Notes: generated by a model not told the origin, from the sequence alone. Counted from the first letter of the stretch, positions 28,221-37,143 are shown. The stretch is DNA of 64,000 bases from an uncultured Cohaesibacter sp. (GCF_963662805.1 NZ_OY759849.1:13530-77529); one strand, 5' to 3'. Program-made: numbers and translations.

Positions 28221-28234
28221 TGAATTTTTATTCA
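28221..28234. promoter_or_regulatory. Operator, TGAAT-N4-ATTCA type (distal, transketolase)
   Basis: TGAATTTTTATTCA has both 5-bp arms intact. It is centred 155 bases from the proximal element. Confidence 0.6.
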
Positions 28235-28320
28235 ATTTTGGTAGCCACTGGTACCAGTTTTGAACGGGTACAACAGAATTTTCAGCGTCGGATTGCATAC
28301 AAAAATGATGCCGTACCAAC

Positions 28321-28350
28321 AAAAAAGTGCCGACGCAAAAGCGCCGGCAC
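28321..28350 (-). terminator. Rho-independent terminator of the deoxyribose operon
   Basis: On the minus strand, GTGCCGGCGC/GCGTCGGCAC-type pairing (6-bp clean outer stem plus inner pairs) is followed by TTTTTT. It lies 50 bases after the deoK stop. Confidence 0.8.
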
Positions 28351-28400
28351 CTGATCACATTCGTTAGTTGCTATTGCTTCAAGGGCTGCCTTGACCGGCC

Positions 28401-29330
28401 TCAGGCCTCAAGGCCAGCAAGAAAGGCAGCGAACTCTTCCGCAGTGGCATAGGATTTCTGGGTTCCTGGCCGGGTGATCGCATCAGCGGCATAGCGCACC
28501 GCCATGTTGAGTGCAGCCTCCAAATCCCCGTCCCGGGTATAATAGTGAGCAAAGCAACCAATGAAAGAATCCCCTGCCCCGGTCGTGTCCTTGGCGGCAA
28601 CCTTGATCGGCGAGATATGCTTGCGCCCGTCAGTGGTGAGAAGAAGCGCACCCTTCGAGCCGAGCGTGACGATCACCGTCTTGATGCCCTTGTCCATCAG
28701 GCTGCGGGCAGCGGCCTCCGCACTGTCTTCATCCGTCACTTTCATGCCTGTGAGCAGTTCCAGCTCACTTTCGTTCGGCACAAGGAAAGTCACGTCCGTG
28801 ATCTTCGAGACATCGAGCCCCGGTTGGGCCGGAGCCGGATTGAGAAGCGTCGGAATACTGTGCTTCGCTCCGAAAGCGATGGTGTGATAGACGGTTTCGA
28901 GCGGCACCTCGAGCTGCATCACGATGAGATCGCACTGCTTGAGGTCTTCGGCGGCCTTGTCAACCTCCGCCGGTGTCAGTGCCTCGTTGGCACCCTTGAC
29001 GATCAGGATGCTGTTCTCGCCGGTTTCCTCGACGAAAATGGGAGCAACGCCGGACGACGTGTCTGGCACCTTGACCGTGTGCCGCGTATCGATGCCCAGA
29101 TCCTCGAAATTGCGAATGGTGTTGTCGGCAAAGATGTCATCCCCGACGCGCGTCACCATCATCACATTGGCGCCGAGCTTGGCCGCAGCCACTGCCTGAT
29201 TGGCCCCCTTGCCACCACAGCCAAGACTGAAGGTAGGTGCTTCGAGCGTCTCGCCCGGCCCGGGCATCCGGTTCACATAGGTGATCAGATCCACCATATT
29301 GCTGCCGACTACGGCGATTTTTCCTGACAT
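28401..29330 (-). CDS. deoK: Deoxyribokinase (ribokinase family)
   Basis: A 309-residue PfkB-family kinase. The N-terminus (VGSNMVDLITYVNRMPGPGE, then GCGGKGANQAVAAAKLGA and VGDDIFADNTIRN) matches enterobacterial DeoK as I recall it far more closely than RbsK. LLNPAPAQPG and NESELELLTGM follow, and DTTGAGDSFIGCFAHYY with the catalytic Asp is near residue 250. It should phosphorylate 2-deoxy-D-ribose at O5. It is the last gene of an operon that also has deoC, a mutarotase-like gene and a sugar importer, with a deoR-type gene divergent. Ribose use cannot be excluded, but the context favours deoxyribose. Confidence 0.85.
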   Translation of the reverse strand: MSGKIAVVGSNMVDLITYVNRMPGPGETLEAPTFSLGCGGKGANQAVAAAKLGANVMMVTRVGDDIFADNTIRNFEDLGIDTRHTVKVPDTSSGVAPIFVEETGENSILIVKGANEALTPAEVDKAAEDLKQCDLIVMQLEVPLETVYHTIAFGAKHSIPTLLNPAPAQPGLDVSKITDVTFLVPNESELELLTGMKVTDEDSAEAAARSLMDKGIKTVIVTLGSKGALLLTTDGRKHISPIKVAAKDTTGAGDSFIGCFAHYYTRDGDLEAALNMAVRYAADAITRPGTQKSYATAEEFAAFLAGLEA

Positions 29331-29375
29331 GGTTTCTTCCCTTGAATTGCGTGTTGTCCTGATCCACCATCCCGC

Positions 29376-30458
29376 TCAGAGGCTGCGGATATGCGCTTCG
29401 GCCTCGTCGGCTTCGGGGCTGGTCATATAGCCCAGGCGCACAGCAAAGCTCGCCCCCTCGCCGGGTGCCAGCTGGCGCACGTTGCCCTTCTTCTTCTCCG
29501 CAAGATAGCCTTCCGGCTCGCAAGTGGACGGCAGGGCAAAGGCTGCGACCTGCTGGTCGGAATTGACGAGTATCCAGCGCACCGTCTGCGGGAAGTCTTC
29601 CCGATTGTAGGCGATATGAAAGCCATCTCCTTCGCGGCGGCGCATCAGCGAGGCCGTATTACCATCACCATCTGCGCCCACGCCCTTGACATAGAGAACC
29701 TGTTCGGGATTGTACCGTTCCGGCTCATCCAGCACCTCAAGCCCGGACGGATCCTTTGCCAAATCATCAATGAAGGAGAGATACTCCGGCGTCGTCTGCA
29801 CATGCCCCGGCACAGCCGTGCGCACAATGGTGCGATCCGGCGTGAAGGGCGCAGGTTGAACGATCCGTGCGCCGTCATAGAAGGCGAAGTTGACATGGCA
29901 CATATACATCAGGTCCATCGGAGCACCACCAAGGTTCTCGACATCCATGCACATGTCAAAAAGGGTCATGTCCGGCCGCAAGACCACCTTGGGCCGCACC
30001 AGATAATGATCGCCAAAACCCATGACATATTCGCAGCTTCCGACCACCGCGAGATACGGCCCCTCGGCATCCTCACCAAAGGAGAGACCGGCACTGTCCA
30101 TGGCGGCAACCGGCATTTCCCCATGCAGCGCATGCGTGTCATCAGGGGACGGACAGCCATTGCGCAACAGGCCGGAATGGAAGGCAAAACAGCCATAGGT
30201 GCCTGCGATATCGTGAGCAGGCTTTGGCTGGGAAAACATGTTCTTCATGGTCAGATCGACCCCGTCGAACACCGCATCCCAGATCATCTGCCCATAATAG
30301 GGAAGAATGACCAGATGCCCCCGGTCGTTACTGAGGCGCAGCGCCTCGATGCCGCTATCATATCGGAAGCTCGAAGCCGTCATGCCCGCAAAGCTGGCGA
30401 GCATCTGTTCATGGCTGGCAAAGTCCACCTTGCGAAGGGATACTTCTACCGGTGTCAT
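29376..30458 (-). CDS. DUF4432/aldose 1-epimerase-like protein (DeoX-like)
   Basis: A 360-residue protein with a galactose mutarotase-like beta-sandwich pattern: LVILPYYGQMIWDAVFDGVDL near residue 45, FHSGLLRNGCPSPDDTHALHGE near 95-115 (conserved His residues), and MDLMYMCHVNFAFYDGARI near 200. It is probably a sugar mutarotase or related enzyme that conditions the imported sugar. In Salmonella and pathogenic E. coli, deoX encodes an epimerase-like protein beside deoK and deoP, so the role fits deoxyribose use. The ATG has GGAGGAAA upstream; a long upstream open frame overlapping the permease gene is not coding. Confidence 0.72.
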   Translation of the reverse strand: MTPVEVSLRKVDFASHEQMLASFAGMTASSFRYDSGIEALRLSNDRGHLVILPYYGQMIWDAVFDGVDLTMKNMFSQPKPAHDIAGTYGCFAFHSGLLRNGCPSPDDTHALHGEMPVAAMDSAGLSFGEDAEGPYLAVVGSCEYVMGFGDHYLVRPKVVLRPDMTLFDMCMDVENLGGAPMDLMYMCHVNFAFYDGARIVQPAPFTPDRTIVRTAVPGHVQTTPEYLSFIDDLAKDPSGLEVLDEPERYNPEQVLYVKGVGADGDGNTASLMRRREGDGFHIAYNREDFPQTVRWILVNSDQQVAAFALPSTCEPEGYLAEKKKGNVRQLAPGEGASFAVRLGYMTSPEADEAEAHIRSL

Positions 30459-30598
30459 CGCATTTTCCTCCATCTGTCCGTGAACACTGGCCAATGGCAG
30501 GAACGAGGTGGCCACCATCCACGGTGTCTTTTGATTAGATTGAAGCCGCCGCCCGTTGATCCACAAGGACAGGGCGGCAAGCTTGAGTGTCAGTGGCG

Positions 30599-31588
30599 CT
30601 AGCGTGCCCTGTTCTTGAAAGCGTTGATCGCAATCACCAGCAGCAGGAAAGCCCCCCAGATGAAATCGATCAGATGGTTGCTGAAGCGAAGAATCTGGAA
30701 CCCGCTCGACAGCAGCATCAGGGCCACCACCGCGATGGAAACGCCTGCGACCGTCCCCTTGCCGCCCGCAGGGTTCGTGCCGCCCAGAACGGCAATCAGA
30801 ACCGCCTGCAACAGATAGGAGGTGCCATAGTCCGACTTGGCCGCATTGGTACGCCCGGACAGGATGATCCCCGCCATGCTGGCCAGAACACCCGACAGCA
30901 TGTAGCTGTAGAGAATCATGCGTGACTTCTTCAGCCCGGCAAAGACCGCCGCCCGAGGGTTGGAGCCGATCAGCATCAGGTTCACCCCGATGGTCGTCCG
31001 CGTCAGCAGGAAGGCCACGCAGCCCGCAACAAGCAGGAACAGCAGGAACGGCACAGCAATCCCGAGAATCTTGCCATTGCCTAGCCACGCCCATGCCTCG
31101 GGGAAGCCGACAATCGCCGGACCGCCAGTCAGCACCAGAGCCAGCCCGACAAAGACCTGTCCCGTCCCCAGCGTCGCCAGAATGGGAATGATGTTGAGCT
31201 TGGTGATCAGAAAGCCATTGAGCGCCCCGGCAACAAGACCGACCCCCAGCGACAGACAGACCCCGAGCACAACCATCGCCCCATTGGCTTCCATGCCCAT
31301 CTCGCCAGTGAGATAGTGGAACAGCACACCTGACAGAATCCCCGACAGGTTGGCGATCCCGACCACGGAAAGGTCAATCCCACCGGTGAGCATGGCAATC
31401 ATCATCGCAATGGACAGAAGGCCGAGCTCCGGGAACAGATAGGTGATGGATTCAAAATTGTAGTAACGCAGGAACTTGTCCGGGCTCAACGCCGTCATGA
31501 TGACAAAGATCAGCACGGTCATCATGATCAATTGCAGAATGTTGTTCTCGCGATTGACCATGCTGCGAAAATCCATGGAGAATTTCAT
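30599..31588 (-). CDS. CUT2 ABC transporter permease 2 (deoxyribose cluster)
   Basis: A 329-residue RbsC-type permease with LTGGIDLSVVGIANLSGIL near residue 70 and GGTNPAGGKGTVAGVSIAVV near 270. The ATG with AGGAGAGAGATC upstream was chosen. It follows the other permease gene by 11 bases. Two different permeases imply a heterodimeric channel, as in the Lsr/Rha-type importers rather than the homodimer of ribose importers. The conserved ATPase-contact loop is present in both. Confidence 0.9.
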   Translation of the reverse strand: MKFSMDFRSMVNRENNILQLIMMTVLIFVIMTALSPDKFLRYYNFESITYLFPELGLLSIAMMIAMLTGGIDLSVVGIANLSGILSGVLFHYLTGEMGMEANGAMVVLGVCLSLGVGLVAGALNGFLITKLNIIPILATLGTGQVFVGLALVLTGGPAIVGFPEAWAWLGNGKILGIAVPFLLFLLVAGCVAFLLTRTTIGVNLMLIGSNPRAAVFAGLKKSRMILYSYMLSGVLASMAGIILSGRTNAAKSDYGTSYLLQAVLIAVLGGTNPAGGKGTVAGVSIAVVALMLLSSGFQILRFSNHLIDFIWGAFLLLVIAINAFKNRAR

Positions 31589-31599
31589 GATCTCTCTCC

Positions 31600-32577
31600 T
31601 CACACGTTACGTTTGCGATCGCGCCAGGCCGTAATGGCCGTGGCTATGAGGATCACGATACCGACCACGACCCTTTGCCAGGTGGTTTCCACCTTCATGA
31701 TGATCAGGCTGTTCTTGACCATAACCAGGATGAAGACGCCAAGCATGGTGCCAAGCACCGAGCCGCGCCCGCCGAAGATACTCGCCCCACCCAGAACGAC
31801 GGCGGCAATCACGTCAAGCTCAAGCCCGACGAAATCACGCGGGTTGGCAAGCCAGATCATGCCACTGTGCAAGAGGCCCCCGAACCCGGCAAGCATTCCG
31901 GCAAAGCAGTAGATGAAGAAAATCGTCTTGCGCATGTCGAATCCGACACGCTTAGCCGCTTCCCCGTCCCCACCGAGCGCATAAACGCTGCGACCGATCA
32001 TTGTGTAGCGCAGCACCAGATGCACGAGCACGGCAAGACCGACATAGATCAGCACCATGGCCGTCAGACCGAAGTGGGTGCCATCGGGCTTGGTCATGGA
32101 GATGACTTCCGTCTTGGCAAACTCGATCAGCGCATCAGGCATCTTGTTGATGTTGATCATGCTGGTGCCGACGACACCGAGCAGGAAGCCCTTGACCATG
32201 CTGCCTGTGCCCAACGTCACGATCAGCGGGATCATGCGGAACTTGTAGACGAAGAAGGCATTGAGGCAGCCAAACAGCATGCCCATGGTTGCCGCTGCAA
32301 GGAAGGGAATGATCACCCCGTCATAGCCGAGATAGATCATCGCCTTGACGGTGAGATACATCGCCGCCACAGCAAAGGCTGGAAAGGAGACATCGATGCC
32401 GCCGGAGATCATCACGATGAGAACCCCGAGCGCCATGATGCCAATGATCACGTTGCTGCGCAGAAGTGAGAAGATATTGTCGAGCTGCCAGAAAGCGGGG
32501 TTGATCAGTCCGATCAGGACCATGGCAAGCAGAAGGATGGCCGCAATGACAAATTCAGATCTTTTGAAGAGTTTCAT
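31600..32577 (-). CDS. CUT2 ABC transporter permease 1 (deoxyribose cluster)
   Basis: A 325-residue RbsC-type permease. VMISGGIDVSFPAFAVAAM is near residue 57, VTLGTGSMVKGF near 120, and GGASIFGGRGSVLGTMLGVFI near 265. It is the partner of the next permease and sits 10 bases downstream of the ATPase gene. The sequence differs clearly from its partner, so the two are old paralogues rather than a recent duplication. Confidence 0.9.
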   Translation of the reverse strand: MKLFKRSEFVIAAILLLAMVLIGLINPAFWQLDNIFSLLRSNVIIGIMALGVLIVMISGGIDVSFPAFAVAAMYLTVKAMIYLGYDGVIIPFLAAATMGMLFGCLNAFFVYKFRMIPLIVTLGTGSMVKGFLLGVVGTSMININKMPDALIEFAKTEVISMTKPDGTHFGLTAMVLIYVGLAVLVHLVLRYTMIGRSVYALGGDGEAAKRVGFDMRKTIFFIYCFAGMLAGFGGLLHSGMIWLANPRDFVGLELDVIAAVVLGGASIFGGRGSVLGTMLGVFILVMVKNSLIIMKVETTWQRVVVGIVILIATAITAWRDRKRNV

Positions 32578-32587
32578 GGCTTTGTCC

Positions 32588-34141
32588 TTACGTGAACGAC
32601 TTCAGCTTGTTGCTGATCACATCTTCGAGGATGGCATCGCCTTCCAGTTCCTCGACGAACCGTCCGCGGTGCATGAGGACGACCCGGCTGCAATTCTGCG
32701 CAAGCTCGAGCACGTCATCCGAGATCATCAGCACGGCAAGGCCATGTGACCTGACCAACTCCCTGATCTTCTTGTGGATCTCCGCCTTGGAGCCGACGTC
32801 CACTCCAACGGTGGGACCGTTGAGGATCATCACCTTGGCGTTGGTCAGCAGCCAGCGCCCCAGCACAACGCGTTGGGCGTTGCCACCCGACAGCTCGCCG
32901 ACCATCTTGTCGGCACTTGGCGTCGCGATCTGCATCGAGGCAATGGTCTCGTTGGCCACCGCATCGCTTCGGGCCATGTCGATGACACCGCCCTTGGCCA
33001 TGCTGTCGAGCGAGGTTGCGATAATGTTGCGCTTGATCGACTGGGTGAGGAACAGCCCTTCCGTCAGGCGATCCTCGGGCACATAGGCAATCCCCTGCTC
33101 GATGGCATCCTGCACGCTGTCGAGTGAGACGCTGTTGCCGTCAATACGGATCGAACCGCTCTTGGCCGGCAGCATCCCGAACAGGCTGAGCGCCAGCTCC
33201 GTCCGACCAGAGCCAAGCAGACCGGAGACACCAACGATTTCACCCGGATAGAGCGAGAGATTGATGTCCTCATAATTGCCCGGCAGCGTCAGACCGCGCA
33301 CGTCAAGCCTTGGCGTCTCGTCTTTGGCAGGCGGTGCCTTGCGATAGGGTTCGATGGCGATATCGAGCCCCGTCATGTGACGGATCACCGAGGCTTCGTC
33401 AAATTCGCTCGTCTGGCCTTCGGCGACTTTCTTGCCGTTGCGGATCACGGTCAGACGTTCGGAAATCTCGAGCATCTCGCGCATCTTGTGCGAGACGAAC
33501 AGGATGGCAATACCGCGGCTCTGGATGTCCCGCACGATCCGGAACAGCGTCTCGACTTCCTTGCCCGTCAGAGCCGTCGTCGGCTCGTCCATGATGATGA
33601 GCTTGGCATCGGACATCAGGGCGCGCGCAATGGCGACAAGCTGTTTGCTTGAGGTCGGCAGGCTCTCCACATCGGCATCAAGATCGATATCGACCCCCAG
33701 CCGGTCCAGAGCCTCACGGGCCAGCTTTCGGACCCGACGCCAGCTGACGAGTTTGGTCTTCTCGCGCAGCTCCGTATTCAGTGCCAGATTCTCCGCTACG
33801 GTCAGATTGCCGAACAGGGAGAAGTCCTGATAGATCACCTGAATTGCGCGGTTGACGGACTCGATGGGAGAGAGGTGTTCAACCGTCTCGCCATCGATGA
33901 CGATCTCACCGGATGTGGGCTGATAGACCCCGGAAATGATTTTGATAAGGGTGGACTTCCCCGAACCATTTTCACCGGCGAGACAATGTATCTCGCCCTT
34001 GTTGATGGTCAGGGAAACGTCGTCCAGTGCGCGCAGACCAAGGAATTGCTTCCCGATGCCGCGCAGTTCAATGAACGCTTCAGGCATGTGCAAACCAGGC
34101 GGTTGAAGTTTGGAAAGGGTAGAGGCGAGGAAGATGCGCAT
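32588..34141 (-). CDS. CUT2 ABC transporter ATP-binding protein (deoxyribose cluster)
   Basis: A 517-residue double ATPase. Domain 1 Walker A is GENGSGKST near residue 58, with KLIIMDEPTTALTGKE near 180. Domain 2 has SGLLGSGRTELAL near 300, SGGNAQRVVLGRW near 410, and VMILNGPTVGVDVG, where the usual Asp-Glu of Walker B is replaced by Asn-Gly. This weakens or abolishes catalysis at one site, a change often found in one half of CUT2 ATPases. The ATG has GAGGGAG 5 bases upstream; an ATG 18 codons later lacks one. Confidence 0.9.
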   Translation of the reverse strand: MRIFLASTLSKLQPPGLHMPEAFIELRGIGKQFLGLRALDDVSLTINKGEIHCLAGENGSGKSTLIKIISGVYQPTSGEIVIDGETVEHLSPIESVNRAIQVIYQDFSLFGNLTVAENLALNTELREKTKLVSWRRVRKLAREALDRLGVDIDLDADVESLPTSSKQLVAIARALMSDAKLIIMDEPTTALTGKEVETLFRIVRDIQSRGIAILFVSHKMREMLEISERLTVIRNGKKVAEGQTSEFDEASVIRHMTGLDIAIEPYRKAPPAKDETPRLDVRGLTLPGNYEDINLSLYPGEIVGVSGLLGSGRTELALSLFGMLPAKSGSIRIDGNSVSLDSVQDAIEQGIAYVPEDRLTEGLFLTQSIKRNIIATSLDSMAKGGVIDMARSDAVANETIASMQIATPSADKMVGELSGGNAQRVVLGRWLLTNAKVMILNGPTVGVDVGSKAEIHKKIRELVRSHGLAVLMISDDVLELAQNCSRVVLMHRGRFVEELEGDAILEDVISNKLKSFT

Positions 34142-34168
34142 GCAACTCCCTCGCCCGAGGCGTCATGG

Positions 34169-35215
34169 TTAGAAGTTATATTCGTCCATGTTGTCCTTGG
34201 TCACACCGACCCAGCCAGCGCCATACAGCAGGTTGGGTTGATCCGCCACCGGAGTGATCAGATCGGTGTAGCCCGGCAGACCCAGATCAAGACCAGCCTT
34301 GATCTCGTCGGTTTTGCCTTCAAGAGCCATCACTGCGACCACGTTCATCGCATAACCGGCAACAGCAGGATCCCAGAACTGGATATACTGGATATCGTCG
34401 TTGGCAAGATATTCACCAGCCACAGACACAAGGCCGGTACCGGCAAAGAAGAGCTTGTCTTTGAGACCACGTTCAGCAATCAGACGACCGGCGCCAGCAG
34501 ATGTTGGCATCGGGCCACCGACGATCCCTTTGAGATCGGGATAGGTGGTGAGGGTTTCTTTGAGCTTGTTGTAGTCAGTGTTGGCGTCGTCATAGGTTTC
34601 CAGACGCTCGGTGACCAGCTCCATATCAGGGAAGTTTTTCTTCTGATAGTCGATGGCGCCGTCAATCCACTCGTTCTGGGATTTCGAGGTCAGACTGCCA
34701 ACGGTCGCGGCATACTTGCCCTCACCGTTCATGTAGCCACCAAGAACTTCCATCAGCTTCGCACCATAGGCATGGTTGTCGAAAGCTTCCAGAACAAAGT
34801 CCGCATTCTTGATGTTGGACGCTTCGTGAGCAACGACAACGATGCCGCGATCACGTGCTTTTTTCAGAACAGGCTCGACAGCCTCAACGGAGAAGGGAAC
34901 GATAGCGATGGCATCGACGCCCTGTGCGATGAGGTTTTCGACGATCTGCACCTGTGCGGCAGCATCAGCCTGACTTGGGCCAAGCATCCAGGTGTCATGT
35001 CCGGTTTCCGAGCCGAACTGCTTGACACCGTCACGCATGCGGTCGAACCAGGCAATACCATCAACCTTGACGACCGTAGCAATGGAATATTCCTTGCCCG
35101 TTTCGCTCTTGTAGATGTCCTTGCGCACTTTGCTTGTGTCGACAGGACCGTCAGCCAAAGCAGGCCCGGCCACAAGCGCAGCCGCGACGAGCATTGATGA
35201 GAACAGAGACTTCAT
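34169..35215 (-). CDS. CUT2 ABC transporter substrate-binding protein (deoxyribose cluster)
   Basis: A 348-residue periplasmic protein with a signal peptide (MKSLFSSMLVAAALVAGPALA). It has features of the RhaS/LsrB-like subgroup: TVVKVDGIAWFDRMRDGVKQF near residue 47, DAIAIVPFSVEAVEPVLKKA near 100, VVAHEAS near 127, QFWDPAVAGYAMN near 285, and LPGYTDLITP near 315. The ligand is likely 2-deoxyribose or a related deoxy-sugar or nucleoside from operon context. It is 95 bases downstream of deoC and is followed within 27 bases by the ATPase gene. Confidence 0.87.
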   Translation of the reverse strand: MKSLFSSMLVAAALVAGPALADGPVDTSKVRKDIYKSETGKEYSIATVVKVDGIAWFDRMRDGVKQFGSETGHDTWMLGPSQADAAAQVQIVENLIAQGVDAIAIVPFSVEAVEPVLKKARDRGIVVVAHEASNIKNADFVLEAFDNHAYGAKLMEVLGGYMNGEGKYAATVGSLTSKSQNEWIDGAIDYQKKNFPDMELVTERLETYDDANTDYNKLKETLTTYPDLKGIVGGPMPTSAGAGRLIAERGLKDKLFFAGTGLVSVAGEYLANDDIQYIQFWDPAVAGYAMNVVAVMALEGKTDEIKAGLDLGLPGYTDLITPVADQPNLLYGAGWVGVTKDNMDEYNF

Positions 35216-35310
35216 ATATTCCTCCCTAGGATTGTCTAAGTCTTCTCTTGAGTGGTGGGAAAGATGGCACCGCTTTCCTCCAAGTCTGCGGTGCCTTCCC
35301 TAAAAGGGCA

Positions 35311-35982
35311 TCAGCCGGAAATGATGGCTATGCTGGCGCTGGCGCCCAGACGCGATGCGCCTGCCTTGATCATTTTGAGGGCGTCTTGTTTGGTGCGAAC
35401 GCCCCCCGATGCCTTGACCCCGAGATCGGGACCGACTTCAGCGCGCATCAGGGCAATGTCCTCGGCAGTTGCCCCTGCGCTCATGAAACCGGTCGATGTC
35501 TTGACGAAGTCGGCGCCAGCCTTGACGGAAAGCTGGCAGGCAAGTTTCTTCTCGTCGTCGGTGAGAAGGCAGGTCTCGATGATCACCTTGAGTGCCGCAT
35601 CACCACAGGCTTTCTTGACCGCCGCAATGTCCTCAAGAACATAGTCAGAATTGCCAGCCTTCAGATCACCGACGGAAATCACCATGTCCACTTCCTGTGC
35701 GCCGTTGGCCACAACCCACTTGGTTTCCTCGCATTTGAGGGACGTCGGAATGGCACCAAGCGGAAAACCGATGACCGAGCAGGTCAGCACGGAGCTGCCC
35801 TTGAGCTGCTCTGCGACGAAAGGAATGTGAATCGGATTAACACAGACCGAACAGAACTTGTGCTCGAGCGCTTCCTTGCAAATCCGCTCCACCTCTTCGC
35901 GCGTCGCCTGCGGCGCAAGAATCGTATGATCGATATATCCTGCCAGTTCCTCCGCTGTCAGGTCGGCCCCGTGAGATGCCAT
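35311..35982 (-). CDS. deoC: Deoxyribose-phosphate aldolase
   Basis: A 223-residue class I aldolase. [22 protein letters not shown] is near residue 12. [13 protein letters not shown] lies near 140, and the Schiff-base Lys sits in [11 protein letters not shown] near 155. The second Lys lies in [18 protein letters not shown] near 185. It splits 2-deoxyribose-5-phosphate to glyceraldehyde-3-phosphate and acetaldehyde. The ATG is preceded by AGGAG 9 bases upstream; a long upstream frame was discarded because it covers the operator. It is the first gene of the deo operon and lies just downstream of a DeoR-type operator. Confidence 0.95.
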   Translation of the reverse strand: MASHGADLTAEELAGYIDHTILAPQATREEVERICKEALEHKFCSVCVNPIHIPFVAEQLKGSSVLTCSVIGFPLGAIPTSLKCEETKWVVANGAQEVDMVISVGDLKAGNSDYVLEDIAAVKKACGDAALKVIIETCLLTDDEKKLACQLSVKAGADFVKTSTGFMSAGATAEDIALMRAEVGPDLGVKASGGVRTKQDALKMIKAGASRLGASASIAIISG

Positions 35983-36033
35983 GGTGAGTGACTCCTGTAT
36001 TCCAACATGCAAAAACAACGAGTTGTTAACACA

Positions 36034-36049
36034 TGTTACAATTATAACA
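36034..36049. promoter_or_regulatory. DeoR operator
   Basis: TGTTACAATTATAACA has the same 5-bp arms (TGTTA/TAACA) and 6-base spacer as the E. coli DeoR operator TGTTAGAATTCTAACA. It lies 52 bases upstream of the deoC start and in the divergent region with the deoR-like gene. A second palindrome, ATTGACGTCAAT, follows at 36072-36083. Confidence 0.75.
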
Positions 36050-36213
36050 TTTACTGAGAGCATATTCACATATTGACGTCAATAGTGTCAATTTGTAAAA
36101 ATACCTTGTGAAGAATATAACACCATTGAGACTAGCCAGCAGACGCAGATCGGCTATAAAGAGGCTCGGCAACTGGCAATATCGATAAGGGCTCAACCAA
36201 AAAGCAGACCGCT

Positions 36214-36978
36214 ATGCAGACCCGACGACAAACCCGACTGAACCAACTGGCAAATGCACTCGAAGAGGGACGCGTTCTTCATCTCAAGGAAGCGGCTGGC
36301 ATGTTGGGCGTGTCCGAGATGACCGTCCGCCGGGATGTCGCCTCTGCCGAGGACCGCTTTTCCTTTTTGGGTGGGCATATCGTCAGCACAGGAGAGCCCT
36401 CCTCCAGCCGCGCTTATTTTCTGCATCGTGAAAACAGCACGAACGTCGAGCAAAAGCGCGCAGCCTGCCGGGTAGCAGCGAGCCTCATCGAGCCCGGCGA
36501 CGTGATCTTTCTGGATTGCGGCACTACCATGCCCTACCTCGCCTCGGCACTCTCGGCCACCATGCCACTCACCGTGATCTGTTATTCCGTCAACGTGGCG
36601 GAAATCATCTGCAAGAAACCAAATCTCAAGGTCATCCTGCTCGGCGGCGAATATCACCCCTCGTCCGCATCCTTTGCCAGCGATGAGTCGCTCGAGATGC
36701 TCTCCAAGATCGGCATCAACAAGGCCTTCATTTCGGCGGGTGGCCTGCATTTCCAGAACGGCCTCAGCTGCTCGAACTTTCACGAAGTGCGCATCAAACA
36801 GATGGTCATGTCCCGCGCCGAGTCGCGCATTCTGGTGCTCGACTCGACCAAGATCGGCAAGGTCAAGGCCGCCTCCTTCTCAGCGCTCGACGGCATCGAC
36901 ACCGTGGTCACGGACCCCGGCATCACCGCAGATCAGCGTGCGGAACTGATCCGAGCCAACATCAAATTGGTGGCTTGA
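36214..36978 (+). CDS. deoR: DeoR-family repressor, probable DeoR orthologue
   Basis: A 254-residue regulator with an N-terminal helix-turn-helix (LHLKEAAGMLGVSEMTVRRD, residues about 22-41) and a sugar-phosphate sensing domain: FLDCGTTMPYLASAL near 95, LLGGEYHPSSASF near 140, and VLDSTKIGKVKAA near 208. The N-terminus MQTRRQTRLNQL and the DCGTT/GGEYH blocks resemble E. coli DeoR closely, more than GlpR or AgaR types. The effector should be deoxyribose-5-phosphate. It is divergent from deoC with a DeoR-type operator between. The start has no strong ribosome binding site. Confidence 0.85.
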   Translation: MQTRRQTRLNQLANALEEGRVLHLKEAAGMLGVSEMTVRRDVASAEDRFSFLGGHIVSTGEPSSSRAYFLHRENSTNVEQKRAACRVAASLIEPGDVIFLDCGTTMPYLASALSATMPLTVICYSVNVAEIICKKPNLKVILLGGEYHPSSASFASDESLEMLSKIGINKAFISAGGLHFQNGLSCSNFHEVRIKQMVMSRAESRILVLDSTKIGKVKAASFSALDGIDTVVTDPGITADQRAELIRANIKLVA

Positions 36979-37015
36979 AACAGCCTTTTTCATCCAGAAA
37001 AGTCTGGCTCGGAAC

Positions 37016-37047
37016 GGAAGTGTCTTGCGTAGGAGTAAGACACTTCC
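37016..37047 (+). terminator. Hairpin after deoR
   Basis: GGAAGTGTCTT pairs perfectly with AAGACACTTCC (11 bp, 10-base loop), 38 bases past the deoR stop. There is no T-run, so it may end transcripts only weakly or protect the 3' end. Confidence 0.55.
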
Positions 37048-37143
37048 TAGCCTCTGACGCAGATTTAGCTCGTTGAAGCCCAACGACGCGCGGCCCACAA
37101 CACTTGGCCAACAACGCAAGGCCAGCAACATAAGGATTGACAC

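Larger units (their letters stand above)
28044..28400. other. 357-base region with operators and a terminator
   Basis: It carries the transketolase promoter with two TGAAT-N4-ATTCA elements, a 12-bp palindrome ACTGGTACCAGT at 28247-28258, and the terminator of the deoxyribose operon at 28321-28350. No gene seen. Confidence 0.6.

Noticed and set aside
30459..31094. N-terminal extension of the DeoX-like protein (about 212 codons)
   Set aside because: It is out of frame with and overlaps the permease gene. The real start has a strong ribosome binding site at 30458.
35983..36069. 29-codon N-terminal extension of deoC
   Set aside because: It would place the DeoR operator inside the coding sequence, and the aldolase family starts at the later ATG.
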